From positions 1 through 36,460 of the forward strand of contig NZ_JAOTIF010000039.1 of the NCBI RefSeq assembly GCF_025628885.1: a stretch of 36,460 bases of DNA, in the 5' to 3' direction. This DNA comes from Paraflavisolibacter caeni. Its GTDB lineage: Bacteria > Bacteroidota > Bacteroidia > Chitinophagales > Chitinophagaceae. Numbering within the stretch: the first letter of the stretch is position 1; every line of letters begins with the position of its first letter. Below, one piece after another: positions 8,810 to 16,861 of the stretch. A program made the position numbers and the translations under genes. The notes under the pieces were generated by a model. That model was not told the origin of the DNA. It ran no database searches and saw only the letters and a list, made by a program, of their open reading frames with translations.

Positions 8810-10690
8810 ATGAAAAATATTTTCTCAATCACATCGATATATGCAATTGCATTGCTGATGTTTTGCAGCAGTTGTCATAAAATATTAGACAAAGAGCCAT
8901 TGAATGCTTTGGATGAATCTAAAATTTGGGCCAATCCTTCAGCCGCAACAGCTTTCTTAGACACCGTGTATTACAATTTGATGCCAGGCATGGCTTATGG
9001 CACAGGCAACCCCGGTGGTTGCGCCAAAGGTTTGAACAACTGGTTTTGGGGTGGATGGAATGCGAATTCCGACCTTGTTCAATATGGTACTTATACAGGC
9101 ACTGATGAAGCATGCCCTACCGATATGGAAACTTCCAGGTATTTGTTAGGTACAGCTACTTACGACTGGCTTGAAAACTACGACAGGGCTGATGTTACCG
9201 AAGGATGGGCTGTGAAAACTTATGGAAGCATACGCAGCATCAATCAGATTTTGTCAAAAGTCGACGGAGCAACTTTTGATGAAGCCAGTAAAAAACATAT
9301 AAAAGGACAGGCCTTGTTTTTCAGGGCATGGGCTTATCATTCATTAGTTAAAGATGTGGGTGGAATGCCTTTGATTCTGACGCCCCAACCCGTTGGAGAT
9401 TTAACGGCGATTCAGCAGCCTCGCAATAAAACTTCAGAATGTGTAACGCAAATGCTGAAAGACTTGGATGATGCCATTGCTTTATTGCCCGAAAGTTGGA
9501 GCGGTAGAGACCTGGGTCGTATAGACAAAGGCGCAGCTATGGCTTTTAAAGGACGGGTATTATTGTTCTATGCCAGCCCATTGTTTAATGGATTGAACGG
9601 CATTGCCACCTGGCAAAAAGCCTACGAAGCTAATTTGGCAGCAAAGAACTTCTTAGACTCAAAGGGTAAAGGCTTGTATCCGGTATTTGGTAAAATCTGG
9701 GATGATGAATTGAATAAGGAAGTAATCATGGTGAGGCGGTTTAACTATCCTGATTCATATTATCCGGCACCGGGTTTTGTTCCATTGTTTGCTTCGGCAG
9801 ATGATTGGGAATCGGATTGCCCTTCTTGGGAATTGATAAAAGCCTTCCCAATGAAAGATGGATCGGCATTCAATCCTGCCACTGCTGCTGATTATGAAAA
9901 ATATTTTATCAACCGTGATGACCGGTTTTATGCTACAGTATTGTTTAATGGAGCACCGGTTATGTGGAGTGCAAAATGGCAAAAACAGAATGTATATAAT
10001 TGGTCATTCTTACAATTTGGCGAAATAGATGCAAACAATAATTGCCACGATAAAAGCAGCTGGAAATATAAGAATGATCTGAATCAGTCGTGGTCTGGGC
10101 TTACTGATCTCTCGCCCAATTGTACCTACCGGGCTAAAGCAATTGATAAAACAGCACCTGATGCCAACCATTCAGCTACGGACTGGCCCGAAATACGCTA
10201 TGCTGAAGTGTTGTTAAACCTTGCTGAAGCTGCTTTTGAATCTGGTAGAAATTCCGCAGAAGTACTCAGTTATGTAAAACCGATCCGGCAACGGGCAGGT
10301 ATTGATCAGGGTTCAGGAAATTATGGGATCAATACAACCGATTTACGCCAGGCCATTCGTGATGAAAGATTCGTAGAATTCGCATTCGAAAACAAACGTT
10401 GGGACGACCTGCGTCGTTGGAAGGCTTTTGATTATTTAAGAACATTAGGCAAGCGGCATGGATTCGCTATTATTTTAAAATCAGGCCAATCTTTGCCTGG
10501 AAATTTAGACGATATATATCAACCTTCGGTCTATACCAAATTTGCCTGTAAGGTAGTCAATGGAGATAAAGCGCCAATAGCTATAAAGGATAAACAATAT
10601 TTGTTTGGCTTGCCATATAGCATTTTGTCTCGTAACCCTAAACTGCAACAATCCACTACATGGGGTGGTTCGTTCGACCCATTCCAATAA
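8810..10690 (+). CDS. SusD/RagB-like glycan-binding lipoprotein
   Basis: Surface lipoprotein of 626 residues that closes over the extracellular face of the SusC partner. The signal peptide has a lipobox with Cys22 (MFCSSCHKILDKEPL). SusD/RagB features include the TPR-rich middle (GQALFFRAWAYHSLVKDVGG), AMAFKGRVLLFYASPLF, and the C-terminal segment RYAEVLLNLAEAAFESGR followed by AIRDERFVEFAFENKRWDDL. It is at the long end for the family. It is 30 bp after susC and certainly co-transcribed with it. A strong hairpin follows 15 bp after the stop. Confidence 0.95.
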   Translation: MKNIFSITSIYAIALLMFCSSCHKILDKEPLNALDESKIWANPSAATAFLDTVYYNLMPGMAYGTGNPGGCAKGLNNWFWGGWNANSDLVQYGTYTGTDEACPTDMETSRYLLGTATYDWLENYDRADVTEGWAVKTYGSIRSINQILSKVDGATFDEASKKHIKGQALFFRAWAYHSLVKDVGGMPLILTPQPVGDLTAIQQPRNKTSECVTQMLKDLDDAIALLPESWSGRDLGRIDKGAAMAFKGRVLLFYASPLFNGLNGIATWQKAYEANLAAKNFLDSKGKGLYPVFGKIWDDELNKEVIMVRRFNYPDSYYPAPGFVPLFASADDWESDCPSWELIKAFPMKDGSAFNPATAADYEKYFINRDDRFYATVLFNGAPVMWSAKWQKQNVYNWSFLQFGEIDANNNCHDKSSWKYKNDLNQSWSGLTDLSPNCTYRAKAIDKTAPDANHSATDWPEIRYAEVLLNLAEAAFESGRNSAEVLSYVKPIRQRAGIDQGSGNYGINTTDLRQAIRDERFVEFAFENKRWDDLRRWKAFDYLRTLGKRHGFAIILKSGQSLPGNLDDIYQPSVYTKFACKVVNGDKAPIAIKDKQYLFGLPYSILSRNPKLQQSTTWGGSFDPFQ

Positions 10691-10705
10691 AGTTCAATTG
10701 ATTCA

Positions 10706-10741
10706 AAAAACAAGGAAGTGAAAATCCACTTCCTTGTTTTT
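10706..10741 (+). terminator. Strong hairpin terminator after susD
   Basis: Perfect 15-bp inverted repeat (AAAAACAAGGAAGTG / CACTTCCTTGTTTTT) with a 6-nt loop, ending in a T-run. The next gene starts only 22 bp later, so this hairpin separates the susCD operon from the following enzyme gene. It may act as a partial terminator that lowers downstream expression. The A/T flanks make it plausible in both directions. Confidence 0.8.
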
Positions 10742-10763
10742 CCCTGCCTTTAAAAAATCCTCC

Positions 10764-13154
10764 ATGAAAGTAAAACGGTATCTGTTCTTTTTGATGGCAG
10801 TTCTAACCATCAATACGCATGTTTTTTCGCAGCCTGTTGAAGGGAAGCAAATGGGTAGATGGTTGTCATCCAAAAATGAGAGGACACCTTCAGGTATCAA
10901 TGATTTTTTGCAAAACCTGGACGGAAAAATGCGTTTGCTGGTTTGCCGTTATGAAAATAATGTTCCTGCCCAAATAACTTGCTTTGACAGCAAGGTTTTG
11001 GAAATGAATAATTGTAAATGGCAAGCGGAAACAAAGGTCACCCAATCAAGTCTGAATAAAGATGAAGTAAACTGTCTGGTTAAATTCAAATTACTCAGTG
11101 GTTCTGTGAAATCAACCGGGGTAGCTTTAGCTTTTGATTTTAATTCATGGACCATCAACAATTATGTATTTGCCCCTGCTATGCTATATGGTGGCAATCG
11201 GTTCAAAATTTTGCCACTTCAATATCCCCCTTATATACGGGATGCGAAAGACCGGCCTTTGGATATGCCCATTACCACTACCAATATTTTACATCTGAAT
11301 CAGGATGGATCTAATGCAAAAGTGGAAATGAATACGGGTAATCTAGCCACCCCGATGATGGGATTTTTTGATCTCAAGGACCATCGGGGCTTCTTGTTGC
11401 TCACGGAACAAAATACCCGGTTTGGCAATAATGGTATGCTCATAGAAGAAGAGGCTGCTGAAAATACAGGGAACAAAAAGATCTGCTTTGTAGTGAATGC
11501 GCCGGGGGTAAGGAATGAAAAATACGTGATGTGCGGCAGGGCCCCATCAGGTGATCAGGCCGCTGATTGGAAAGCTGGTGATGAAATAACACTCCGGTTT
11601 AACGTATACAATTTTGAGGCAAAGGATATTCCGGAATTCTACCAGAAAGTTTTTACAGTGCGGAAAGCATTGAGCGGGCAAAACAGTTTTTCAAATTCCA
11701 CACCCTACAGCGAAGCTGCTCGTTTGATTGTCGAAATGCACAATAAAAATAAGTGGTTTGAAAACGACACCACCGCTTATTACTGCCACCGTCCTGGCGA
11801 CAAAAGTCCTTATTCTTACCAGGTTGGTTGGAGTGGTTTACCCATCTTTTCTTTTCCGCAACTGGTAGCCGCTACACCAGAACGACTGAACCGTGTGGTG
11901 AAATCGTTTGATAATATGTTGTTTAAATCACAAGCGCCAACAGGACTGTTTTACGCTGCCAACCACAATGGAAAGATTTATGGCGACCCACATGGACAAA
12001 TGGAAACCTTGACCAACATTGCCATGATTCGGCGGAGTATGGAAGTGCTATATTTTGGAATAAAATCATTGGACTTATTAAAGAAACAAAATCACCAGGA
12101 TCTAATTAATCCCCAATGGGAGGGAGGCTTAAGAAAATGCGCCGATGCATTACTAAAAGTTTGGGACAAATATGGACAATTCGGACAGTTTATCAATGTG
12201 GATAATCTGGAGATGAATATAAACGGTTCTACCGCAGGCGCCTATGCTGGTGCAGGTTTGGCGTTGGCATCTGTTTATTTCAATGATCAGAAATACTTGG
12301 AGATTGCAGAAACGGCTACGAATTATTATTACAACAACTTTCTTTTAAAAGGATATTCCGGTGGTGGTCCTGCCGAAATATTACAAGCTCCCGATAGCGA
12401 AACTTTAGCCAATATGCTGGAAGCATGTATGGTGCTTTTCGATGTGACCCAAAAACCGGAATGGATTGAAAAGGCAAAGTTTCTTGCGCATTACCTGTCC
12501 ACCTTTATGGTTTCTTACGATTATCAATTTCCAAAAGGAAGTGCCATGCAAAAGGCAGGCACTCATGCAGCAGGAAGTCTTTTTGCCAGTTCTCAAAATA
12601 ACCACAGTGCGCCCGGTTATTATATATTACCAGGCGATATGTTATTAAAACTGTATCGTGCCACCGGCGATGAAAAGATCGCTGCATTATATAAAGACCA
12701 GACACACAATGTGATCCAGTATGTGGGGGCACCGCATAGTCCATTGCGAAAGCAAAGTGGTTTTGTGACAGAGCGAGTGCAGATTTCTGATTGGGAAGGT
12801 AATGACCAGGGTAGTGTGAACAATGAAGATTCCAATACCGCTTGGGAAATATTAGCGGCATTGTCTGCGACCATGAATCCCGGTATTTATCTACACACGG
12901 ATGATGAAACGTTTTTAGTAATGGACCATGTGGAGGCTAAAATAATAGAACGAAATCAATCCGGTCTCAAGCTCAGGATTACGAATCCTACACCCTATGA
13001 TGCAATCGTTTCGATATTATCCGAAACCGCTGCCGAAGCCAAAAAACCATTGCCCTTAAACAGTTTTATCAATTGGCAGAAGGTAAACATCAAAACAGGG
13101 GAAACAGTAACCATCCAAATTAAAAAACAAAATGATAACTACATGAAACTATAA
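10764..13154 (+). CDS. Secreted six-hairpin-like protein, unclassified glycosidase candidate
   Basis: I do not recognise a named family. The product is about 796 residues with a signal peptide (VLTINTHVFSQ). The N-terminal ~300 residues look beta-rich. The C-terminal ~450 are helix-rich with repeated aromatic/glycine segments (SYQVGWSGLPIFSFPQLVA, GLFYAANHNGKIYGDPHGQ, STAGAYAGAGLALASVYFND, HSAPGYYILPGDMLLKLYRA), as in (alpha/alpha)6-toroid glycosidases and lyases. NEDSNTAWEILAALSATMNP near the end is another typical helical-toroid segment. An upstream in-frame ATG at 10734 falls inside the terminator hairpin, so ATG 10764 is preferred. It follows susCD and probably acts on the imported or surface-bound glycan. 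Fold assignment is inference; the reaction is unknown. Confidence 0.7.
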   Translation: MKVKRYLFFLMAVLTINTHVFSQPVEGKQMGRWLSSKNERTPSGINDFLQNLDGKMRLLVCRYENNVPAQITCFDSKVLEMNNCKWQAETKVTQSSLNKDEVNCLVKFKLLSGSVKSTGVALAFDFNSWTINNYVFAPAMLYGGNRFKILPLQYPPYIRDAKDRPLDMPITTTNILHLNQDGSNAKVEMNTGNLATPMMGFFDLKDHRGFLLLTEQNTRFGNNGMLIEEEAAENTGNKKICFVVNAPGVRNEKYVMCGRAPSGDQAADWKAGDEITLRFNVYNFEAKDIPEFYQKVFTVRKALSGQNSFSNSTPYSEAARLIVEMHNKNKWFENDTTAYYCHRPGDKSPYSYQVGWSGLPIFSFPQLVAATPERLNRVVKSFDNMLFKSQAPTGLFYAANHNGKIYGDPHGQMETLTNIAMIRRSMEVLYFGIKSLDLLKKQNHQDLINPQWEGGLRKCADALLKVWDKYGQFGQFINVDNLEMNINGSTAGAYAGAGLALASVYFNDQKYLEIAETATNYYYNNFLLKGYSGGGPAEILQAPDSETLANMLEACMVLFDVTQKPEWIEKAKFLAHYLSTFMVSYDYQFPKGSAMQKAGTHAAGSLFASSQNNHSAPGYYILPGDMLLKLYRATGDEKIAALYKDQTHNVIQYVGAPHSPLRKQSGFVTERVQISDWEGNDQGSVNNEDSNTAWEILAALSATMNPGIYLHTDDETFLVMDHVEAKIIERNQSGLKLRITNPTPYDAIVSILSETAAEAKKPLPLNSFINWQKVNIKTGETVTIQIKKQNDNYMKL

Positions 13155-13212
13155 TCAACATAATAAAAAACGTAAATATTTTTCATCATAGGTGATTTAG
13201 TTTTCAAAAAAC

Positions 13213-13242
13213 GTGGGGGCTTTCTAGTCCCTACTCTTTTTT
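13213..13242 (+). terminator. Intrinsic terminator, dispersed GTGGGGGC variant
   Basis: Stem GTGGGGGC / GTCCCTAC with loop TTTCTA, then TCTTTTTT, 59 bp after the upstream stop codon. Compared with the copy at 3043 it has two substitutions, and both leave G-U pairs in plus-strand RNA (they would be A-C mismatches on the other strand). This suggests the hairpin is maintained as RNA transcribed rightwards. It shares an A-rich ...ACG upstream context with the copy at 14977. Confidence 0.75.
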
Positions 13243-13286
13243 CACCATTTGCCATTCATTATCTTCTGCAGCCAAATCATTAAAAG

Positions 13287-13320
13287 AAAAAAGCTACGGA
13301 TATGCATCCGTAGCTTTTTT
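13287..13320. terminator. Bidirectional intrinsic terminator
   Basis: Perfect 9-bp stem GCTACGGAT / ATCCGTAGC with loop ATGC, flanked by six A on the left and six T on the right, so it can terminate in both directions. It sits between the convergent unclassified enzyme gene (plus) and the lipoprotein gene (minus), the expected place for a shared terminator. Confidence 0.85.
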
Positions 13321-13377
13321 ATAGTGATCACCTGCTGTTTGAGCCACTGAGGCTTAATAGAGGGGTATATTAATTGA

Positions 13378-14040
13378 TTATTGTTTCTTTACACCTGTCC
13401 ATGTACCGCTAAATGTGAGGTAGCTCCATGTGCCAGAAACATTGTCGCCGTTGACTGTACCTGTAAATGTAGCATGATTCAGTACGCCTGTGGCAGTGAT
13501 TTGATTATTGGATATAGTACCTGCAACAGCATAAGGTACGTCATTGCCGGTTTTCCCGATACCTAAAACTTTGTCGCCATAGATAATAAGGTTAAATGTG
13601 CCAGTGGCAACTGAAGTACCTGTGTAAGTACCTTCATAGCATTTTACAGGTCTTGTGGATAGCTCTTTAGAGATGTTCATGAGCGCATTGGGGTGTCCGG
13701 CAAATACAAGATTTGTAATTTGTGGGTTGCCACCATTTGCATCTATTGAAAAAGTGAAAGACTTGTCGGTACCGCAAGTAAAGTTCAGGGTTGTTGCTTT
13801 GTTGATCTGGATAGTCTGTGTACAAGTGAAGTTGTAAATTTGACCATCTACTTTGATAACCGCAGTAACTGTTTTGTCGCTGTTAAGGGTGATGGTAATA
13901 GTACCACTGGAACCTACAAAAATACCTTTATAAGTTCCTAAGTTGCTGTTGTCGTTTTGAGCTGCAACATCACTTTTTTTGCAACCGAAGTATGCTACAA
14001 CAGAAAGCATAACAACGCTTAGAAGAAGAATTCTTTTCAT
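13378..14040 (-). CDS. Small beta-rich lipoprotein of unknown function
   Basis: Predicted lipoprotein of 220 residues. The signal peptide has a lipobox ending at Cys20 (LSVVAYFGCKKS). The mature part consists of short beta-strand repeats with Gly-Thr-Tyr/Trp turns (NLGTYKGIFVGSSGTITI, YEGTYTGTSVATGTFNLII, VSGTWSYLTFSGTWTGVKKQ), suggesting a small beta-barrel or sandwich. No catalytic motif is visible. It is transcribed opposite to its neighbours, so it is probably independent of the Sus genes. I do not recognise the family. Confidence 0.8.
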   Translation of the reverse strand: MKRILLLSVVMLSVVAYFGCKKSDVAAQNDNSNLGTYKGIFVGSSGTITITLNSDKTVTAVIKVDGQIYNFTCTQTIQINKATTLNFTCGTDKSFTFSIDANGGNPQITNLVFAGHPNALMNISKELSTRPVKCYEGTYTGTSVATGTFNLIIYGDKVLGIGKTGNDVPYAVAGTISNNQITATGVLNHATFTGTVNGDNVSGTWSYLTFSGTWTGVKKQ

Positions 14041-14126
14041 GGGGGGATTAATTTGAGAATGAAGATATTGTAATTAATGAAATATCAAAACTGCCCAATG
14101 CTGTCTTCAATAATTTTTTGCTTTTA

Positions 14127-14134
14127 TAAATTTG
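14127..14134 (+). promoter_or_regulatory. -7 promoter box before the decayed hydrolase
   Basis: TAAATTTG is an exact match to the Bacteroidota -7 consensus TAnnTTTG, 49 bp before the first ATG of the decayed hydrolase remnant. No clear -33 TTTG lies at the usual spacing, and no copy of the repeated operator motif lies upstream. The 140-bp gap between this pseudogene and the divergent lipoprotein gene shows no gene. Confidence 0.3.
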
Positions 14135-14182
14135 AAATACAAGTTTTCCCCTATCATTTCCCCTTTCTATGATTCAAAAACT

Positions 14183-14801
14183 ATGCACCCCATTTTTGAT
14201 AATGTAGTTAAGTATGCACATGCTAAAGGATTAAAAATCGGGTGATGGCTTTTATATACCAGGCAGTTTAAAGGATATTACGTCACAGGTACAAAAAACA
14301 GAAACAACAAATAGCGTAGCCGTTTCAATTGATCTAAACGCTGCCATGAAAGGCTACACAGTTTATGTGCTAACCCAGCATTACTACAATTACTGGAGTA
14401 ACCACAGTCCCCAGGCTGTAGCCAACCTTACCAATATTTTAAAAACATATGCTGACATACCCTTCGATGGCGTAGGTCTTGATGAGTACGCCAATTTGCC
14501 TATTATCCCTGCGTGGGAATTAAAAAATGGCGATGTTTTCAGGGAACGGTCCTATTCACTGGCCATGGATTCTGTTTTTAAAGCCAATACAGGCCTGGCA
14601 GCTATAAAAATTGATGCGAAAAACAATATTGAAAAGCTGGCTGCCACTGGGTTTTCATCATTGCAAAAAAACAGTAAAACCATTTTTGCTCTGGATAAAC
14701 CTGCAGATGTTTTCATAGAAGTGAAAAACAAAAAAATTTATATAACAATAGCTGGCAATGAAAATGAAACACGAATCATCACCAACGAAATTTTAAATTG
14801 A
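14183..14801 (+). pseudogene. Decayed secreted TIM-barrel hydrolase remnant
   Basis: Remnant of a larger enzyme. Frame 1 starts at ATG 14183 (MHPIFDNVVKYAHAKGLKIG) and hits TGA at 14243. The reading continues in another frame (GDGFYIPGSLKDITSQVQKT) into the open stretch 14346-14801. The pieces resemble the strand-helix-strand pattern of a TIM barrel (KYAHAKGLKIG; then ADIPFDGVGLDEYANLP with possible catalytic acids). No signal peptide and only about 200 residues remain, so large deletions are likely besides the frameshift. The 151-residue open part could still be read from ATG 14346, but as an incomplete domain. Exact family not recognised. Confidence 0.6.
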
Positions 14802-14856
14802 GGTTGGGAAAGTAGTTTTAGTTGTCCGTCAGATTTAACGGTTAAGGCAATACGTA

Positions 14857-14922
14857 GCAAAAATAACATCTATAATAGTCAAAATAATATTAGTTAGGCG
14901 GCGTCTTCACTTGTACCTTTCG
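14857..14922 (+). promoter_or_regulatory. Operator copy 2 and -7 box with no gene downstream
   Basis: GCAAAAAT, then AACATCT (14865-14871), then GTCAA (14878-14882) and AATA. A good -7 box (TACCTTTC, 14914-14921) begins 49 bp after motif base 14865. Unlike the copies before enzyme genes, the next feature in the direction of transcription is the terminator at 14977, about 50 bp beyond the expected start site. The site therefore drives either a short RNA of about 75-80 nt or nothing useful after loss of a gene. Confidence 0.6.
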
Positions 14923-14976
14923 ATCCACTACAATAGTGTATTATGTAGCAAATTTTTTTTGCTCAGAAAACGAAAC

Positions 14977-15006
14977 GTGGGGGCTTTCTAGCCCCTACTT
15001 GTTTTT
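14977..15006 (+). terminator. Intrinsic terminator, dispersed family, overlapping MFS 3' end
   Basis: Stem GTGGGGGC / GCCCCTAC (one G-U pair in plus-strand RNA), loop TTTCTA, tail TTGTTTTT. It would end transcription from the orphan promoter at 14857 or from the decayed hydrolase. The minus-strand MFS reading frame runs into this hairpin and takes its TAG stop from it (14988-14990). Confidence 0.7.
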
Positions 15007-16138
15007 AGCGAGGATACGATCATAATACCAATTCCTGCAGCAATAAGAAGCAAGAAGGAAATTCTAAAATTAGTGGCTTGTGAAATAAATCCTATTAATG
15101 GCGGTCCTGTTAAAAAACCAAGATAGCCAATAGTAGAAACTGAAGTAATAGCAGGGCCCGTACTTAAAGTAGAGGTTTTAGGCACCGTACTAAAAACCAG
15201 GGGCATTATACAAGAAACACCGGCACCTATTAAAAAAAGCCCAAGGCAGCAGTGGTAATATTCGGGAATAAAATTGCTAGTCCCACACCGGTCAAGACCA
15301 TTGTTCCACTTAATTGTAATATCCTTTTCACGCCCCAGTTATTCACTGCCCAATCACCTGCGAAACGTCCCACAGTCATTGCACAGAGATAGCATATGTA
15401 TCCAAGAGTTGTAAATCCTTTAGAGGTATTCACCTGTTTTTCGAAATAAATACTGCCCCATTCACCTATTGTTCCTTCGCAAACCATACTGCAGAAAGCA
15501 ATAATGGCCAGTTTTATGAGAGGTTTATCTGGAAGAATGAAAGCAGTGTTTCTTTGGTGTGGGTGGTTGTCATTTTGCAAAACATATCGAGATATGATAG
15601 TAATAATGATAAAGGTAATTATACCAATTATTAAAAAATGAGTGGTTACAGATACATCTCCCGAAATTATTAATGAAGCAATTGCGGCTCCGGCAAACCC
15701 TGCTACGCTCCATACGCCATGAAAAGAAGTCATGATTGATTTATCAAATAAACCCTGTACACCAACTGCCTGTATATTTACAGATATATTAAATAAATTA
15801 CGGAAAGAACCAAAGAAGAAAAGAATAATCCCCAACTCCCATACTTTAGTTGCCAAACCAAGCAAACCTAAAAGTAAAGAATATAACAAAGAGCCTATGA
15901 GCATTATATTCTTACTATTGTAAATATTTAGTAAGTAGCCGGCTACCGGCATCGTTAGCATTAAACCCAATGGCAACAATACAAGTAAACTGCCCAACTC
16001 TGCATCATTTAGTTGAAACTTTTTCTGTAAGTCCGGAATACGGGATGCCCATGTAGAAAAAGTAAATCCAGAAAGAAAAAAGAAAATGCTTACTGCTATT
16101 CGTGCATTTTTTTTATGTGTAAATTGTTCATTCGTCAT
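14988..16138 (-). pseudogene. YbjJ-like MFS transporter, frameshifted
   Basis: Inner-membrane major facilitator protein resembling the E. coli YbjJ group (SGFTFSTWASRIPDLQKKF, then LNDAELGSLLVLLPLGLML), with the usual hydrophobic helices. The first frame runs from the start to TAA just after ALGFF near 15230. The rest of the protein (LIGAGVSC, then IMPLVFSTVPKTSTLSTGPA and the last helices to SSLKTSRG) continues in another frame. The break falls in a run of seven T on the coding strand; one more T would restore a protein of about 383 residues, normal for the family. ATG 16138 is preferred, because the upstream ATG at 16153 lies inside the adjacent transposon remnant. The cause may be real inactivation, slippage or a sequencing error. 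Substrate unknown. Confidence 0.8.
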
Positions 16139-16149
16139 TTTGCTTAAAA

Positions 16150-16429
16150 ACAATACTTCGGTAAGTTTTAGGCTCTGAGTCTGCCGAAGTTCAGACTATC
16201 TTCATAGATGCATTTATATTTTTCACAACTCGGGTCAAGCTCTAAGTTGGAAAAAATTCTGTTGGTGAGTAGTTCATTCATGTGCCTCATTTTTATATCC
16301 GCCATGGAAAAACTCCACCTTTGCTTCTTGGGCTCAGATAAGTAATAAGCAGCCTTAGCCACAGAAACAGCCGTTAGCGCCAGGTTAAAATGATTGTTCA
16401 ACTTCGCTTCGCTTCTGGCCTGGCAATGC
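16150..16429 (-). mobile_element. Transposase 3'-end remnant, left copy (280 bp)
   Basis: Contains an intact reading frame for the last ~87 residues of a DDE-type transposase (HCQARSEAKLNNHFNLALTA, later FSMADIKMRHMNELLTNRIF, ending NFGRLRA) plus about 20 bp of downstream sequence ending AGTATTGT. The HCQARS...FN..LTA block is familiar from IS4-superfamily transposases; the exact IS family is uncertain. A stop codon lies just upstream in frame, so the rest of the transposase is absent. Its partner at 21901-22180 has the same length and limits in inverted orientation. A 7-bp inverted repeat (ACTTCGG / CCGAAGT, 16155-16190) lies at the outer end. Confidence 0.75.
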
Positions 16430-16861
16430 CCTTTCCTTTATCCCTATTTCATCTGTTTATACTAAGGTTCGCAAACTGACAATTAAAAAACGTAAAATGA
16501 CAGATTTCGGTTGTTGCATTTAAGTACTTTGCCCCTCCATTGAAATGCAGTCAATTCTCTCTGGAGTAATATGTCTGAGAATGTTTCAGATAGGTGATAG
16601 TGGGAATATGAATAACAGCATTCAGAACGATTAATCTCATTTACAATTAATGCCGTATGAAACTTGCGATCCCCTATACGTTCCTCTATACGTTCCCCTA
16701 TAAATTGAGGACAGTTCAAAAAATACAAACAAATTAAACGGAAATATGAAGCCACCCCTACTTTTTTCAGGATAGAAATATCTCTGTCAAGTTCTTGTTT
16801 TTAAACAATAAAGCAGAACAAACACAACTATCAAACTTAAATAAGAAATTATCCTCAAATC
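16430..16861. other. 432-bp non-coding leader of second susC
   Basis: No convincing gene; a 90-codon minus-strand open frame here has no protein-like features. Two 12-bp units (CTATACGTTCCT, CTATACGTTCCC) sit at 16674-16697, followed by the partial unit CTATAAATT. A small hairpin TCTGA...TCAGA lies near 16580. The last ~60 bp before the susC ATG are A-rich. There is no copy of the repeated operator motif and no sigma/anti-sigma gene, so this Sus pair is regulated differently from the first. Confidence 0.5.

Noticed and set aside
15225-15245. Programmed ribosomal frameshift in the MFS gene
   Set aside because: A homopolymer is present, but transporters of this family are not known to use frameshifting; loss of one base or a sequencing error is simpler.
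16483-16755. A 90-codon minus-strand open frame upstream of the second susC
   Set aside because: No domain, signal or membrane pattern; it covers the 12-bp tandem units and the leader region, so it is most likely chance.
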